Positions 10,163-19,074 of a DNA stretch of 64,000 nucleotides are shown here, piece by piece (the stretch's first letter is position 1; every line of letters begins with the position of its first letter). This DNA comes from Adlercreutzia agrestimuris. GTDB lineage: Bacteria; Actinomycetota; Coriobacteriia; Coriobacteriales; Eggerthellaceae. The translations under genes and the position numbers were made by a program. The notes beneath the pieces are model-generated. The model saw only the letters and a list, made by a program, of their open reading frames with translations. It ran no database searches and was not told the origin of the DNA. The stretch covers positions 186,001 through 250,000 of the forward strand of contig NZ_CALPCX010000002.1 of assembly GCF_943193125.1 (NCBI RefSeq), read 5' to 3'.

Positions 10163-11857
10163 ATGGCCAAAAGAGAGGTTACATCATCAGCTATTTCTCG
10201 ACGAAGCTTTTTAGGAAGCACGGCATGTGTGGGGGCATGGGCGCTCTTGGCGGCTACGCTTTCGGGGTGTACATCCGGTGCAGATGATGTAAAGGTTGAC
10301 GCTTCCGGTGATCAGGCATCTTCGGTTGCATCAGGATCAAAGACTTCTTCGCAAGTGATTGTAAGTATGACTCCGGGTTCTGAACCTCCGGCTGGATTTA
10401 ATCCTTTTGTGAGCTGGGGATGCGGGGAGCACGTGCATGAACCGCTTATTCAATCGACGCTTATTACCACCAATACTGATCTTACCTTCAAAAATGACCT
10501 TGCCACGAGCTACTCGTGCTCAGATGATGGTTTGACCTGGACATTTACTATTCGCGATGACGTCGTCTTTTCAGACGGAGAGCCGCTTACCGCCCAAGAC
10601 GTGGCCTTTACGCTTAGAAGTATTGCTACTAACGATGGAGCGGAGGCTGATTTGTCTATGGTGTCAGAGGTGCAAGCACCAGATGACACCACGGTAGTTA
10701 TTACGCTCAACAAGCCCTTTAACGCGCTGTTGTACACTCTTGCAGTGGTAGGCATTGTGCCTGAGCATGCGTATGGCGAAGAGTATGGAACGCACCCTAT
10801 TGGTTCGGGGCGCTACCTGCTAGAGCAGTGGGATAGGGGTCAGCAAGTTATTTTGCAAGCCAATCCGTTGTATTACGGTGATGCACCTACCATTGATAGA
10901 GTGGTAGTCGTATTCATGTCAGAAGATGCCTCCTTGGCAGCCGCGCAAGCTGGACAAGTAGATGTTGCCTATACGTCGGCCACCTTAGCTGCGGCGCTGC
11001 CTTCGGGTTATAAACTTATCAACTGCAATTCGGTAGACTCACGAGGTATCTCACTGCCGAGTGTTGCGTCAGGAGCAACGCTGGTTGAAGAAGGAGACAT
11101 GGTCTATAGCGTGGGTAATGACGTTACTGCAGATCTCGCTATTCGCCAGGCTATCAACTATGGCGTGGACAGAGACTTGCTTGTTGAGCAAGTGCTCAAC
11201 GGGTATGGCTCGCCAGCTTTTAGTGTGAGCGATGGGATGCCGTGGGCATCAGAAGATATGTGTGTGAGCACGGATGTGGCACGCGCACAACGTCTTCTTG
11301 ATGATGCGGGGTGGCTCATGGGTGATGATGGCATTCGCGAAAAAGAGGGGCTGCGTGCTTCGTTTGTACTGTGGTATATGGCAGGAGATTCCGTACGACA
11401 AGGTTTGGCAGAAGCATTTTCGGCTCAGATGCATGATTTAGGCATTGCTGTTGAAGTAAAGGGTGCTTCTTTTGACGACATTTACCCCCATCAATACAGT
11501 GATCCCGTGCTGTGGGGTTGGGGTTCTAATTCCCCAACTGAAATATATAACTTGACCTATTCGGAGGGCTGGGGCAACTTCGCACAGTATAAAAGCGACG
11601 TTGTTGATGGTTATCTGGATGCCGCGCTTGCTTGTCCAAACGTAGAGGACTCCTTTGAGCTCTGGAAAGATGCTCAGTGGGATGGCACAAGCGGCATTGC
11701 GCCCGAGGGGGCTGCTACGTGGGTTTGGCTTGCCAATATTGATCACCTCTATTTTGTTCGGGATGGGCTGAATCTTGCCGAACAAAAGCCGCATCCGCAC
11801 GGTCATGGATGGTCGCTTGTCAACAATGTTGACCAGTGGGATTGGCTTGAGCAATAG
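10163..11857 (+). CDS. Tat-type lipoprotein substrate-binding protein of a nickel/peptide ABC importer (NikA/OppA family)
   Basis: A 564-residue solute-binding protein of the family that includes NikA, OppA and DppA. The N-terminus combines a twin-arginine motif (SRRSFLG) with a lipobox (LSGC), so it is probably exported folded and lipid-anchored. Family motifs include HEPLIQS, WTFTIRDDVVFSDGEPLTA, GSGRYLLEQW and ADLAIRQAINYGVDRD. The ATG at 10163 has AAAGGAAG upstream. It is the first gene of a five-gene operon encoding two permeases and two ATPases. Nickel (perhaps as a chelate) is the inferred substrate, from the operator and the His-rich ATPase. A peptide substrate is the alternative. Confidence 0.87.
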   Translation: MAKREVTSSAISRRSFLGSTACVGAWALLAATLSGCTSGADDVKVDASGDQASSVASGSKTSSQVIVSMTPGSEPPAGFNPFVSWGCGEHVHEPLIQSTLITTNTDLTFKNDLATSYSCSDDGLTWTFTIRDDVVFSDGEPLTAQDVAFTLRSIATNDGAEADLSMVSEVQAPDDTTVVITLNKPFNALLYTLAVVGIVPEHAYGEEYGTHPIGSGRYLLEQWDRGQQVILQANPLYYGDAPTIDRVVVVFMSEDASLAAAQAGQVDVAYTSATLAAALPSGYKLINCNSVDSRGISLPSVASGATLVEEGDMVYSVGNDVTADLAIRQAINYGVDRDLLVEQVLNGYGSPAFSVSDGMPWASEDMCVSTDVARAQRLLDDAGWLMGDDGIREKEGLRASFVLWYMAGDSVRQGLAEAFSAQMHDLGIAVEVKGASFDDIYPHQYSDPVLWGWGSNSPTEIYNLTYSEGWGNFAQYKSDVVDGYLDAALACPNVEDSFELWKDAQWDGTSGIAPEGAATWVWLANIDHLYFVRDGLNLAEQKPHPHGHGWSLVNNVDQWDWLEQ

Positions 11858-12926
11858 CGTAGTGAGTAAAGTAGTTTTTCATACCATAGCGAAGTTTCTT
11901 TTGCTGATGCTCGGCGTCAGTTTGGTTACCTTTGTCCTGGTGAGCCTCTCGCCTATAGACCCTGTGCAGGCAAACGTTGGGCAGGCCGCCTATCTCAACA
12001 TGAGTGAGGCCAAGCGTGCTCAGCTTGCCCACTATTGGGGTAGTGGTATTCCCTTGTGGGAGCGTTATGGCAGCTGGCTTGGTGATCTTTTGCGCGGAGA
12101 TATGGGAATGTCGCTTCGCTACAATGCACCGGTGGTTGAGGTTATTGCAACCCGCGCGGTAAACTCACTTGCGCTGATGGGTAGTGCATGGGTCATTAGT
12201 GGTGTGTTGGGATTTGTGCTTGGTATAACGGCGGGATTATGGCAAAACAGCATCTTTGATCGGCTGGTAAAAGGATATTGTTTTGTGCTTGCCTCAGTCC
12301 CAACCTTTTGGCTTGGTCTTATAATCCTGATGGTTTTCGCAGTTTATCTGGGATGGTTCCCGGTAGGTTTTTCGGTACCGCTTGGTATGTCTGCAGCTGA
12401 CGTCGGCTTAGGGGACGCGCTTCATCATATGGCGCTTCCTGCGCTTACGCTTTCAGTGGTGGGTGTTGCAAATATTGCACTTCACACGCGCGAAAAAACG
12501 GTGGATGTTCTGGAGTCTGACTATATCCGTTTTGCATGCTCGCGAGGACTTTCGCGCAAGCAAGCCTTGCTTCATCATGGCCTTCGCAACATTGCGCTTC
12601 CGGCGCTTACGCTTCAATGCGCGTCTCTTGCTGAAATATTTGGTGGATCGGTGCTGGTAGAAGAAGTGTTCTCTTATCCAGGACTTGGCCAGGCTGCTGT
12701 TACCGCTGGTTTGGGGGGAGATGTTGCGCTGCTTGCAGGAATTGCGCTTGTTTCTGCGGCGCTTGTGTTTGCGGGCAATATGATTGCTAATTTGATCTAT
12801 GGCTTCATTGATGTGCGAATGAGTCTTAGCCAACCTTGTTTGGCGAACGAGGGTGAAAAAGCATCCCACCAATTGAAGAGTAGCATTTCGCGTGACGGTC
12901 GGCCTCAGGATGGCGAGGTCTCATGA
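11847..12926 (+). CDS. ABC importer permease, NikB/DppB-like
   Basis: The first permease of the importer, with about six membrane spans. It opens with a long hydrophobic segment (FLLLMLGVSLVTFVLVSLSP) followed by the DPVQANVG loop typical of DppB/NikB. The coupling-helix region reads YIRFACSRGLSRKQALLHHGLRN, and the end carries LVEEVFSYPGLGQA. No start has a clear ribosome site. TTG at 11847, overlapping the end of the preceding gene, is taken; GTG at 11862 is equally possible. The C-terminal tail (about 25 residues after DVRMSLSQ) is polar. The stop overlaps the next gene. Confidence 0.88.
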   Translation: MSNSVVSKVVFHTIAKFLLLMLGVSLVTFVLVSLSPIDPVQANVGQAAYLNMSEAKRAQLAHYWGSGIPLWERYGSWLGDLLRGDMGMSLRYNAPVVEVIATRAVNSLALMGSAWVISGVLGFVLGITAGLWQNSIFDRLVKGYCFVLASVPTFWLGLIILMVFAVYLGWFPVGFSVPLGMSAADVGLGDALHHMALPALTLSVVGVANIALHTREKTVDVLESDYIRFACSRGLSRKQALLHHGLRNIALPALTLQCASLAEIFGGSVLVEEVFSYPGLGQAAVTAGLGGDVALLAGIALVSAALVFAGNMIANLIYGFIDVRMSLSQPCLANEGEKASHQLKSSISRDGRPQDGEVS

Positions 12927-13768
12927 TATTGCATGAGGCAAAACGCGGTCGCATTGCGAACCGTCGTGTATGTTTAGCTGCGGTTATTGGAGCGCTTGTG
13001 GCGCTGGTGGTGCTCGTGGTTTTCGGGTGTGTTGTCTATGATCAGGCCACTCTCACTCATTTTGACCAAAAAAACCTTCCGCCATCTTTAGAACATCCTT
13101 TCGGAACTGACTGGATGGGTCGCGATATGTTTTTGCGCACGGCAGCGGGTTTGTCTACCAGTGTCTTGTTGGGCGTTGTGGCAGCCCTTGTCTCGGCAGT
13201 ATTAGCCTTTATCTTGGGGGCTCTTGCAGCCTTGGGAGGGAAACGCGTTGATGCTTTAGTGTCATGGAGCATAGACCTTATGATGGGCATCCCTCATATT
13301 GTGCTGCTTATTTTGATTTCCTACGCCCTTGGTAAGGGGTTTTGGGGTGTTGCGGTTGGCATTGCTTTAACGCATTGGCCTTCACTTGCGCGCGTTATTC
13401 GTGCAGAAATTCTCCAGTGTAAAGCATCGCTTTATGTTGGTGTTGCGCGCGCACTAGGACAGAGCAGATGGCGAATTGCGCTTACGCATATGTTTCCTTA
13501 TGTGCTCCCACAGTTTATCGTGGGTCTTATCTTGCTCTTTCCCCATGCAATTCTTCATGAAGCCGCTGTAACCTTTTTAGGGTTTGGGCTGCCTCCTGAA
13601 CAGCCCGCTATTGGCGTGATTCTGAGCGAGGCTATGACATATCTGTCTTCGGGTATGTGGTGGCTTGCGGTTTTTCCCGGTTTGGCGTTGGTCGCAGTCG
13701 TCTTGTTGTTTGATTGCGCGGGAAGTTCGCTGCGTAAACTTGTTGATCCTAAGCGAAATCAGGAGTGA
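12923..13768 (+). CDS. ABC importer permease, NikC/DppC-like
   Basis: The second permease (281 residues) of the importer. The N-terminal span is followed by HPFGTDWMGRDMFLRTAAG, the signature of DppC/NikC permeases. The coupling motif is ARALGQSRWRIALTHMFPYVLPQ, and the end has EAAVTFLGFGLPPEQPAIG. Its ATG overlaps the previous stop as ATGA, so translation is coupled. It forms the heterodimeric membrane channel with the preceding permease. Confidence 0.92.
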   Translation: MILHEAKRGRIANRRVCLAAVIGALVALVVLVVFGCVVYDQATLTHFDQKNLPPSLEHPFGTDWMGRDMFLRTAAGLSTSVLLGVVAALVSAVLAFILGALAALGGKRVDALVSWSIDLMMGIPHIVLLILISYALGKGFWGVAVGIALTHWPSLARVIRAEILQCKASLYVGVARALGQSRWRIALTHMFPYVLPQFIVGLILLFPHAILHEAAVTFLGFGLPPEQPAIGVILSEAMTYLSSGMWWLAVFPGLALVAVVLLFDCAGSSLRKLVDPKRNQE

Positions 13769-13771
13769 GAT

Positions 13772-14689
13772 ATGTCTGATAAGAATTCGCTCTCTCATTC
13801 GCAATCACATACCGACCAAGAATTTCACCATCATCATTTGCATGCCTCAAACTCACATCATGAGCATGGTGCGCATCTGTTGCAGGTGGAACATCTCAGT
13901 GTAGCCTTTGAAATGTATGATGAGGATGCATCATTTTTTCAGGCAAAAAAGCGTATGGTAAATGTCATTTCTGATGTCAATATAGCTGTCCATGCGGGTG
14001 AAATTGTAGCCGTGGTGGGCGCATCGGGTTCAGGTAAAAGTCTCTTAGCTGACACTATTTTGGGAATCTATGAACCTAATGCCCAGGTGAGTGGCACAAT
14101 CTGGTATGAAGGTATCGAGCAAGATGCACGCTCATTGTCGCAACTTCGCGGGCACGGGATATCTCTTGTGCCACAAGGGGTGGCCAGCCTTGATCCGCTT
14201 ATGTGTGTCGGCAAGCAGGTGGAAGGTTTTGGGCATCCGCAATCAACACGACAGGCTCGCAAAAAGCGACGTCGTGAGTTGTTTTCTCGCTATGGTTTGG
14301 AAGAGTCGGTAGCTGCGCTATATCCGCATCAGCTTTCAGGCGGTATGGCACGACGCATTTTGCTTTGCTGTGCGCTTATGGATGACCCGCGTCTTATTGT
14401 TGCAGACGAGCCGACACCTGGCCTTGATCTTGAATTAGCCGAACAAGCACTGAGTGATTTTCGCGATTTCGCGAACCAAGGCGGAGGAGTGATGCTGATC
14501 ACCCACGATATTGAGCTTGCGCTTCATGTGGCTGATCGAGTGGCGGTATTTTATGAGGGAAGCATCGTCGAAGAAACCGCGGTATCAGCATTTTCGTCAC
14601 CAGAGCTTCTGGAGCATGAGTATTCGCGGGCACTGTGGCATGCTTTGCCTGAACATGATTTTGTAGGGGAGGCGCATATCAGTGCTTGA
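13772..14689 (+). CDS. ABC importer ATPase NikD/DppD-like with histidine-rich N-terminus
   Basis: A 305-residue ATPase with Walker A (VGASGSGKS), signature LSGGMARR and Walker B (LIVADEPTPGLD), plus a switch His in LITHD. What is unusual is the first 35 residues, which carry 11 histidines (H9, H13, H19-22, H24, H29, H30, H32, H35) in a polar stretch that precedes the ABC fold. Such tails bind Ni, Co or Zn and are found on nickel-handling proteins such as HypB, CooJ and SlyD. With the NikR-like operator, this supports nickel as substrate. It starts three bases after the NikC-like gene. Confidence 0.9.
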   Translation: MSDKNSLSHSQSHTDQEFHHHHLHASNSHHEHGAHLLQVEHLSVAFEMYDEDASFFQAKKRMVNVISDVNIAVHAGEIVAVVGASGSGKSLLADTILGIYEPNAQVSGTIWYEGIEQDARSLSQLRGHGISLVPQGVASLDPLMCVGKQVEGFGHPQSTRQARKKRRRELFSRYGLEESVAALYPHQLSGGMARRILLCCALMDDPRLIVADEPTPGLDLELAEQALSDFRDFANQGGGVMLITHDIELALHVADRVAVFYEGSIVEETAVSAFSSPELLEHEYSRALWHALPEHDFVGEAHISA

Positions 14690-15314
14690 GCTAAAGGCCG
14701 TTTCATATGCCTATCCCGATGCTTTATATCCTACTTTATCGGAAGTGACACTGAGCGTTGCGAATAAAGAGCGCGTGGCACTTGTGGCGCCATCGGGTTT
14801 TGGTAAAACAACCTTATGCAAAATTGCAGCAGGGTATATTCGCTCATTTCAGGGAAGTGTTACGGTGGATGGGTTGCCCTTACCGCGGCGCGGTGTCTGT
14901 CCTGTGCAAATGATATTTCAGCATCCTGAACTTGCGGTTGACCCTCATATGCGTCTTGAAAAAACGCTTGCCGAGTCAACGCATGATACGCATGAAATTG
15001 CTCGTCTTTGCGAAGCTTTGGGCATTAAACAAGCGTGGTTACATCGCTATCCCCATGAACTATCAGGTGGGGAATTGCAACGTATTTGTATTGCCCGCGC
15101 GCTGGCAAGTCATCCGCAATATTTGGTGGCGGATGAGATTTCCACCATGCTTGATGCGGTCACTCAAGCAGATTTGTGGCAGTTTTTGATTCGCGAAACA
15201 CAAGCGCGTTCTATGGGGCTTCTTTTTGTGTCACATTCTCCCGCGCTCACCAAACGAGTAGCTACACGCGTTGTTGATTTGCGCACATTGCCTGATGAAT
15301 CTGCAAAAATATAG
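14682..15314 (+). CDS. ABC importer ATPase, NikE/DppF-like
   Basis: The second ATPase (210 residues), starting at a GTG that overlaps the end of the preceding gene. Walker A is VAPSGFGKTT, the signature is LSGGELQR and Walker B is YLVADEIST with MLDAVTQ. It is shorter than typical NikE/DppF (about 260-320) because it ends soon after the switch region (LLFVSHSPAL), lacking the usual C-terminal oligopeptide-transporter extension. It pairs with the His-rich ATPase to drive import. No clear terminator follows the operon. Confidence 0.9.
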   Translation: MLELKAVSYAYPDALYPTLSEVTLSVANKERVALVAPSGFGKTTLCKIAAGYIRSFQGSVTVDGLPLPRRGVCPVQMIFQHPELAVDPHMRLEKTLAESTHDTHEIARLCEALGIKQAWLHRYPHELSGGELQRICIARALASHPQYLVADEISTMLDAVTQADLWQFLIRETQARSMGLLFVSHSPALTKRVATRVVDLRTLPDESAKI

Positions 15315-15374
15315 CTTGTTCAAGTTGGGCTTATAGTTCTCTCGTAAGAGCATTTGTGTGCCGTTCGCTTCTAT

Positions 15375-15430
15375 ATTATTCTCAAACGAGAATATTTCTG
15401 ATTGAAATTATATCTAATTGAGAATAATAT
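15375..15430 (+). promoter_or_regulatory. modA promoter with ATTCTCA/TGAGAAT operator sites
   Basis: A promoter is visible as TTGAAA (15402-15407), 17 bases, TAATAT (15425-15430). Upstream of the -35 is a near-perfect palindrome ATTCTCA-AA-CGAGAAT (15378-15393). A second half-site TTGAGAATAAT (15418-15428) overlaps the spacer and -10, and is the exact inverse of ATTATTCTCAA at 15375-15385. The same palindrome, perfect, occurs at the moaA promoter (19081-19096). A common repressor of both units, probably responsive to molybdate or cofactor status, is inferred. No such regulator is encoded in the window. Confidence 0.65.
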
Positions 15431-15459
15431 ATATGACCGTGTTAATGCACAATTGTATA

Positions 15460-15506
15460 GGCATATGAGATAATCTGTTCTCTCCTCTGGGTTGGTCTCA
15501 TATGCC
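15460..15506 (+). promoter_or_regulatory. 11-bp stem in the modA leader RNA
   Basis: GGCATATGAGA (15460-15470) pairs exactly with TCTCATATGCC (15496-15506) around a 25-base loop. It sits between the predicted transcription start (about 15437) and the modA ribosome site (GGGAGG, 15519-15524). A riboswitch or translational control element is possible. I do not see enough conserved structure to call a Moco riboswitch. Confidence 0.4.
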
Positions 15507-15530
15507 ACTTATTTCGTCGGGAGGCATGGT

Positions 15531-16457
15531 ATGAAAAGTTCGAAACACATTCTAATTGCGGCACTTTGCGCTTTGGGCCTTATGGGCGTTCTTGCGCTTT
15601 CTGCTTGCTCAAGCACTCCTGAAGCTGATTCTGAACAGGCCTCTGTTGAAGAAACAGAAACGGAGGTTGAGGTTGAAGCGGAAGAGCCAGTTGGTGAACC
15701 AGTTGAGTTGCAAATCTTTGCAGCTAATTCACTTTCAAAAGCAATGGATGAAGTGCAAGCGCTTTATACCACGGAACATCCTGAGGTAGCCTTTGCCGAC
15801 ACGCAGTATGAAGCATCTGGAGCATTGAATGAGATGCTCAATGGTGGAGCGTATGCCGATATTCTTATTACTGCATCGAAAAGCACTATGGATACGGCGG
15901 TAGAAGAGGGCTATGTTGACGCGACAACGCGCTTTGATATGTTTACGAATGATTTAGTGATTGTTGCAGGTGCTGATTCAGCGTTGGATTCAGTTGAGTT
16001 GGAAGATCTTGCGAGTGGTAATTACACGCTTGCAGTAGGAGATGCAAGTGTTCCTGCGGGCAACTATGCAAAACAATCGCTCACAACAACAGATCCGCAA
16101 TGCTGGATTAGTGCTGATGGCGCCATCGGAAAGGATTGCTCCGGGCAAGAGGGCACCTTTGAAGGTACGCCGCTTGAAGGATTGGTAACCGAAGGCTCAA
16201 GCGTTGGTAATGTGTGCTCGTATGCCAATTCAGGCGATGTTGACGTGGCAATGGTTTATAGTTCAGACGTTTATCGTTTTGGCGGCGTAAAGATTGTTTC
16301 TGTAGTTGCAGATGACACGCATAAAGCCATTGTCTACCCAGCGGCGGTGTGTGCTGATAGCGAACAAGCGCAAGCAGCATCAGAGTTTCTAGAGTGGGCA
16401 TTTACTAATGAAGATGCCGTTAAAATATGGCAAGAGTGGGGATTTGAGCTTGCCTAA
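15531..16457 (+). CDS. modA: Molybdate ABC transporter substrate-binding lipoprotein
   Basis: Captures molybdate or tungstate outside the membrane for ModBC. The 308-residue protein has a lipoprotein signal with lipobox LSAC, then an acidic linker rich in Glu and Val. The ModA fold begins LQIFAANSLSKAMDEV and continues with YEASGALNEMLNGGAYADILITAS and NDLVIVAG. C-terminal motifs include GDVDVAMVYSSDV and IVYPAAV, as in the family. ATG 15531 has GGGAGG six bases upstream. A 60-residue insertion-like region (about TTTDPQCWISADGAIGKDC) contains two cysteines that could form a disulfide. Confidence 0.93.
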   Translation: MKSSKHILIAALCALGLMGVLALSACSSTPEADSEQASVEETETEVEVEAEEPVGEPVELQIFAANSLSKAMDEVQALYTTEHPEVAFADTQYEASGALNEMLNGGAYADILITASKSTMDTAVEEGYVDATTRFDMFTNDLVIVAGADSALDSVELEDLASGNYTLAVGDASVPAGNYAKQSLTTTDPQCWISADGAIGKDCSGQEGTFEGTPLEGLVTEGSSVGNVCSYANSGDVDVAMVYSSDVYRFGGVKIVSVVADDTHKAIVYPAAVCADSEQAQAASEFLEWAFTNEDAVKIWQEWGFELA

Positions 16458-16499
16458 GATTGGTTTTTAGCAAGCGTTGGGTATGAAAAAGTGAGGCAG

Positions 16500-17906
16500 A
16501 TGACTTCAATGCGTTCAAAGAGCTGTATGCGCTTTTTTGTGCTTATCGTAAGCGTATGCGCTCTTTGCCTGCACCTGAATACATCATGGGCGTTTGCAGA
16601 TGAGAGCAGCGCCTATGTTGATACAAATGCTGTGGAGATCTCTGCCGATCACGATGCAGCTGTTATTCCAGATGCTCCTTTTGGTGTGCAAGATTTCAGC
16701 CGTGCGCAAAAAGGGTCAAACAGAGATATTAATGACGTCTATGTTGGATACACTTACTATGCCGGATCGGCTCCTGATTATGCATGCGCTATTGCTACAC
16801 AGGAGTTTGTTGTGGTGTATGTGCCGCAGGCTGACGAATCCTTATGCAATCTCGATGATGCCGAAGATCAAAATGTGCTTAAGCAGTACTTTCTTGCATT
16901 AGACGCCGCCGCCATAAACGGTGGCGTTGTTATGAGTGACGGGGTTCCGTGGTATTTCACCAGTGAACCTTCCATGAATCTTGATGGCGTTGTCTATCAA
17001 TTTGCTGAGGAAGTATCTTCCGGCAAATACTATGTGTGTGTGATAGGCGAGCAAGGCGAAGATGTGGTAAGCGAAGGCCTTGAAGCTGATGAGGAAGAAG
17101 CAAGCCATACAACTTCGCCACGTACAAATAAACCAACACACGTAGACTTTTTGCGCATTTGCGCCGCAGAAGACATGGAGTTTGTGGCTCCCGCAACAGG
17201 CATTGCGGCGTTTGGTGATTTTCTCTCGCGCATTGATTTATCGCCTTTGTGGGTGACGCTGAAGACAACAGGTACCGCTATCGTTTTTATTTTCGTTCTG
17301 GGACTTTTGGCGGCATATTTCAGTTTGCGCATACCTGCACGTGCGCAAACTATTGTTGATGCGCTTTTTACTATTCCTATGGTGCTCCCGCCAACGGTGT
17401 GTGGCTTTTTGCTGCTGTTGTGTCTCGGACGTAATACTGCACTTGGCCAATGGTTTATTGACATTGGGTTCCCGCTTATCTTTAGCTGGCCGGCAACAGT
17501 GATTGCAGCGGTTGTAGTGGCTTTCCCGCTTATGTATCGAAACGCGCGGGGTGCCTTTGAAGGGCTAGATCCGAACATGCTTGATGCTGCACGCACCTTG
17601 GGTTGGTCAAATGCCAAAATTTTCTTTCGCCTGATGTTGCCGCTTTCGTGGTCTTCTATTGCGGCAGGCACCGTGCTTTCGTTTGCGCGTGCATTGGGCG
17701 AATTTGGCGCGACGCTCTTTTTGGCAGGCAATTATGCAGGTATCACCCGCACAATTCCTATTGCCATATACTTTGAATGGATGAGCGGCAATATTGATGT
17801 AGCGCTGTTTTGGACGGGCATCATTATTGTCTTTAGTTTCATAGTTATTTTGTTTATCAACATTATGGGCAAACAAACAACAAAGTATAGAAAGAGGGTT
17901 GAATAG
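16500..17906 (+). CDS. modB: Molybdate ABC transporter permease with a large N-terminal extracytoplasmic domain
   Basis: The C-terminal half (from about residue 245) is a standard ModB permease: LPPTVCGFLLLLCLGR, the DAARTLGWSNAKIFFRLMLPLSW coupling motif and FARALGEFGATLFLAGN. The N-terminal 240 residues are not part of usual ModB (about 220-230 residues in all). They start with a signal peptide ending near SWAFA-DES, followed by a soluble region with VYVGYTYYAGSAPDYACAIATQ and PWYFTSEPS that I do not recognise. The start is uncertain among GTG 16491, ATG 16500 and ATG 16509, all in frame. It lies 42 bases after modA and just before modC. Confidence 0.87.
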   Translation: MTSMRSKSCMRFFVLIVSVCALCLHLNTSWAFADESSAYVDTNAVEISADHDAAVIPDAPFGVQDFSRAQKGSNRDINDVYVGYTYYAGSAPDYACAIATQEFVVVYVPQADESLCNLDDAEDQNVLKQYFLALDAAAINGGVVMSDGVPWYFTSEPSMNLDGVVYQFAEEVSSGKYYVCVIGEQGEDVVSEGLEADEEEASHTTSPRTNKPTHVDFLRICAAEDMEFVAPATGIAAFGDFLSRIDLSPLWVTLKTTGTAIVFIFVLGLLAAYFSLRIPARAQTIVDALFTIPMVLPPTVCGFLLLLCLGRNTALGQWFIDIGFPLIFSWPATVIAAVVVAFPLMYRNARGAFEGLDPNMLDAARTLGWSNAKIFFRLMLPLSWSSIAAGTVLSFARALGEFGATLFLAGNYAGITRTIPIAIYFEWMSGNIDVALFWTGIIIVFSFIVILFINIMGKQTTKYRKRVE

Positions 17907-17908
17907 GC

Positions 17909-19021
17909 TTGAGTCTGGAAATGCATATCAAGAAAAAACTCTCTTCTTTCACGCTGGATGTTTCCCTTGATGCCGGTAATGAAACGCTGGGTTTCTTGGG
18001 CGCGTCAGGATGCGGGAAAAGCTATACGCTTCGCTGTATTGCGGGCATTGAAAAACCAGATGAAGGCAGAATTGTCGTTAATGGTCAGGTGTTTTTTGAT
18101 TCTGAGCGAAAAATCAATTTGTCACCGCAAGAGCGCAAGACTGCGCTGTTGTTTCAAAACTATATGCTTTTTCCCAATATGACTGTTGAGCAAAATGTTG
18201 CAGCTGGCATATCAAGAAAACTCTCCAAGCAAAAACAAGCAGAAATTGTTGCCGCCGAGCTTAAACGTTTTAGTTTGGACGCGTTTGGAAAGCGCTATCC
18301 AGCACAACTCTCAGGCGGTCAGCAGCAGCGCGTAGCGCTTGCGCGCATGTTAGCAGCGCAACCGGGAATTCTCATGCTTGATGAACCCTTTAGCGCGCTT
18401 GATGCCCATTTGAAGGGCGTATTGGAGCTGAACCTGAATAGCTTGTTTGAAGCCTATGCGCATACTATCTTGTATGTTAGCCACGATATTGACGAAGCGC
18501 TGCGGTTTTGTGGGCGTATTGCTGTGGTTGAGGACGGGCGCATTGTTGAGATTGCTCAGGGCGAAGAACTCATTCATCACCCGAAGTCGCTTGCAGCAAT
18601 GAAGCTTTCTGGGTGTAAAAATGCTACTCCTGCTCACTATGTGTCAGACCACAAAGTGCATTTGCCCAAATGGGGCATTGATTTGGTATGTAATCAAAAG
18701 GTACCCAATGACGTTGCGTATTTGGGAGTTCGGGCGAACTATATTGAGCAAGTGAGCGGACCAGGTGAAAACTGTTTTAGGGTTCGCGTTGATCGCTCGA
18801 ATGATTCGCGCTTTGATCGTATGTGTCTTTTGGGCTTTGTGAACCGAGACGAATCGGATATGCCTTCGGTTGCTGCTCAAGACGATGAGATGCGCTATTT
18901 GCACCAACATGTGTTTTGGCGCGTTTCCAAGCCACGAGATAATCACGACAGCATTCCAAGCCAAGGCGATGAGCTGTGGGTTCGCTTTCCTCCTGATCAA
19001 CTCTATCTGGTGACTCATTGA
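17909..19021 (+). CDS. modC: Molybdate ABC transporter ATPase
   Basis: Energises ModAB. Walker A is GASGCGKS (about residues 31-38), the Q-loop is LLFQNYMLFPNMTV, the signature is LSGGQQQR and Walker B is ILMLDEPFSALDA; the switch His is in YVSHDIDEAL. The start is a TTG two bases after the modB stop, with GAGGG upstream; ATG 17921 is an alternative. After the ATPase core (about 230 residues) comes a C-terminal part of about 130 residues that is only loosely like the molybdate-binding TOBE domain of ModC. Confidence 0.93.
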   Translation: MSLEMHIKKKLSSFTLDVSLDAGNETLGFLGASGCGKSYTLRCIAGIEKPDEGRIVVNGQVFFDSERKINLSPQERKTALLFQNYMLFPNMTVEQNVAAGISRKLSKQKQAEIVAAELKRFSLDAFGKRYPAQLSGGQQQRVALARMLAAQPGILMLDEPFSALDAHLKGVLELNLNSLFEAYAHTILYVSHDIDEALRFCGRIAVVEDGRIVEIAQGEELIHHPKSLAAMKLSGCKNATPAHYVSDHKVHLPKWGIDLVCNQKVPNDVAYLGVRANYIEQVSGPGENCFRVRVDRSNDSRFDRMCLLGFVNRDESDMPSVAAQDDEMRYLHQHVFWRVSKPRDNHDSIPSQGDELWVRFPPDQLYLVTH

Positions 19022-19074
19022 CGAGAGCAGAGCGGGGGAGATGGCATATATTAGGTTAATTCTCCTCGTTGGCG

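Noticed and set aside
15460..15506. Moco riboswitch call for the modA leader
   Set aside because: Only one simple stem is visible; the multi-stem Moco motif could not be traced.
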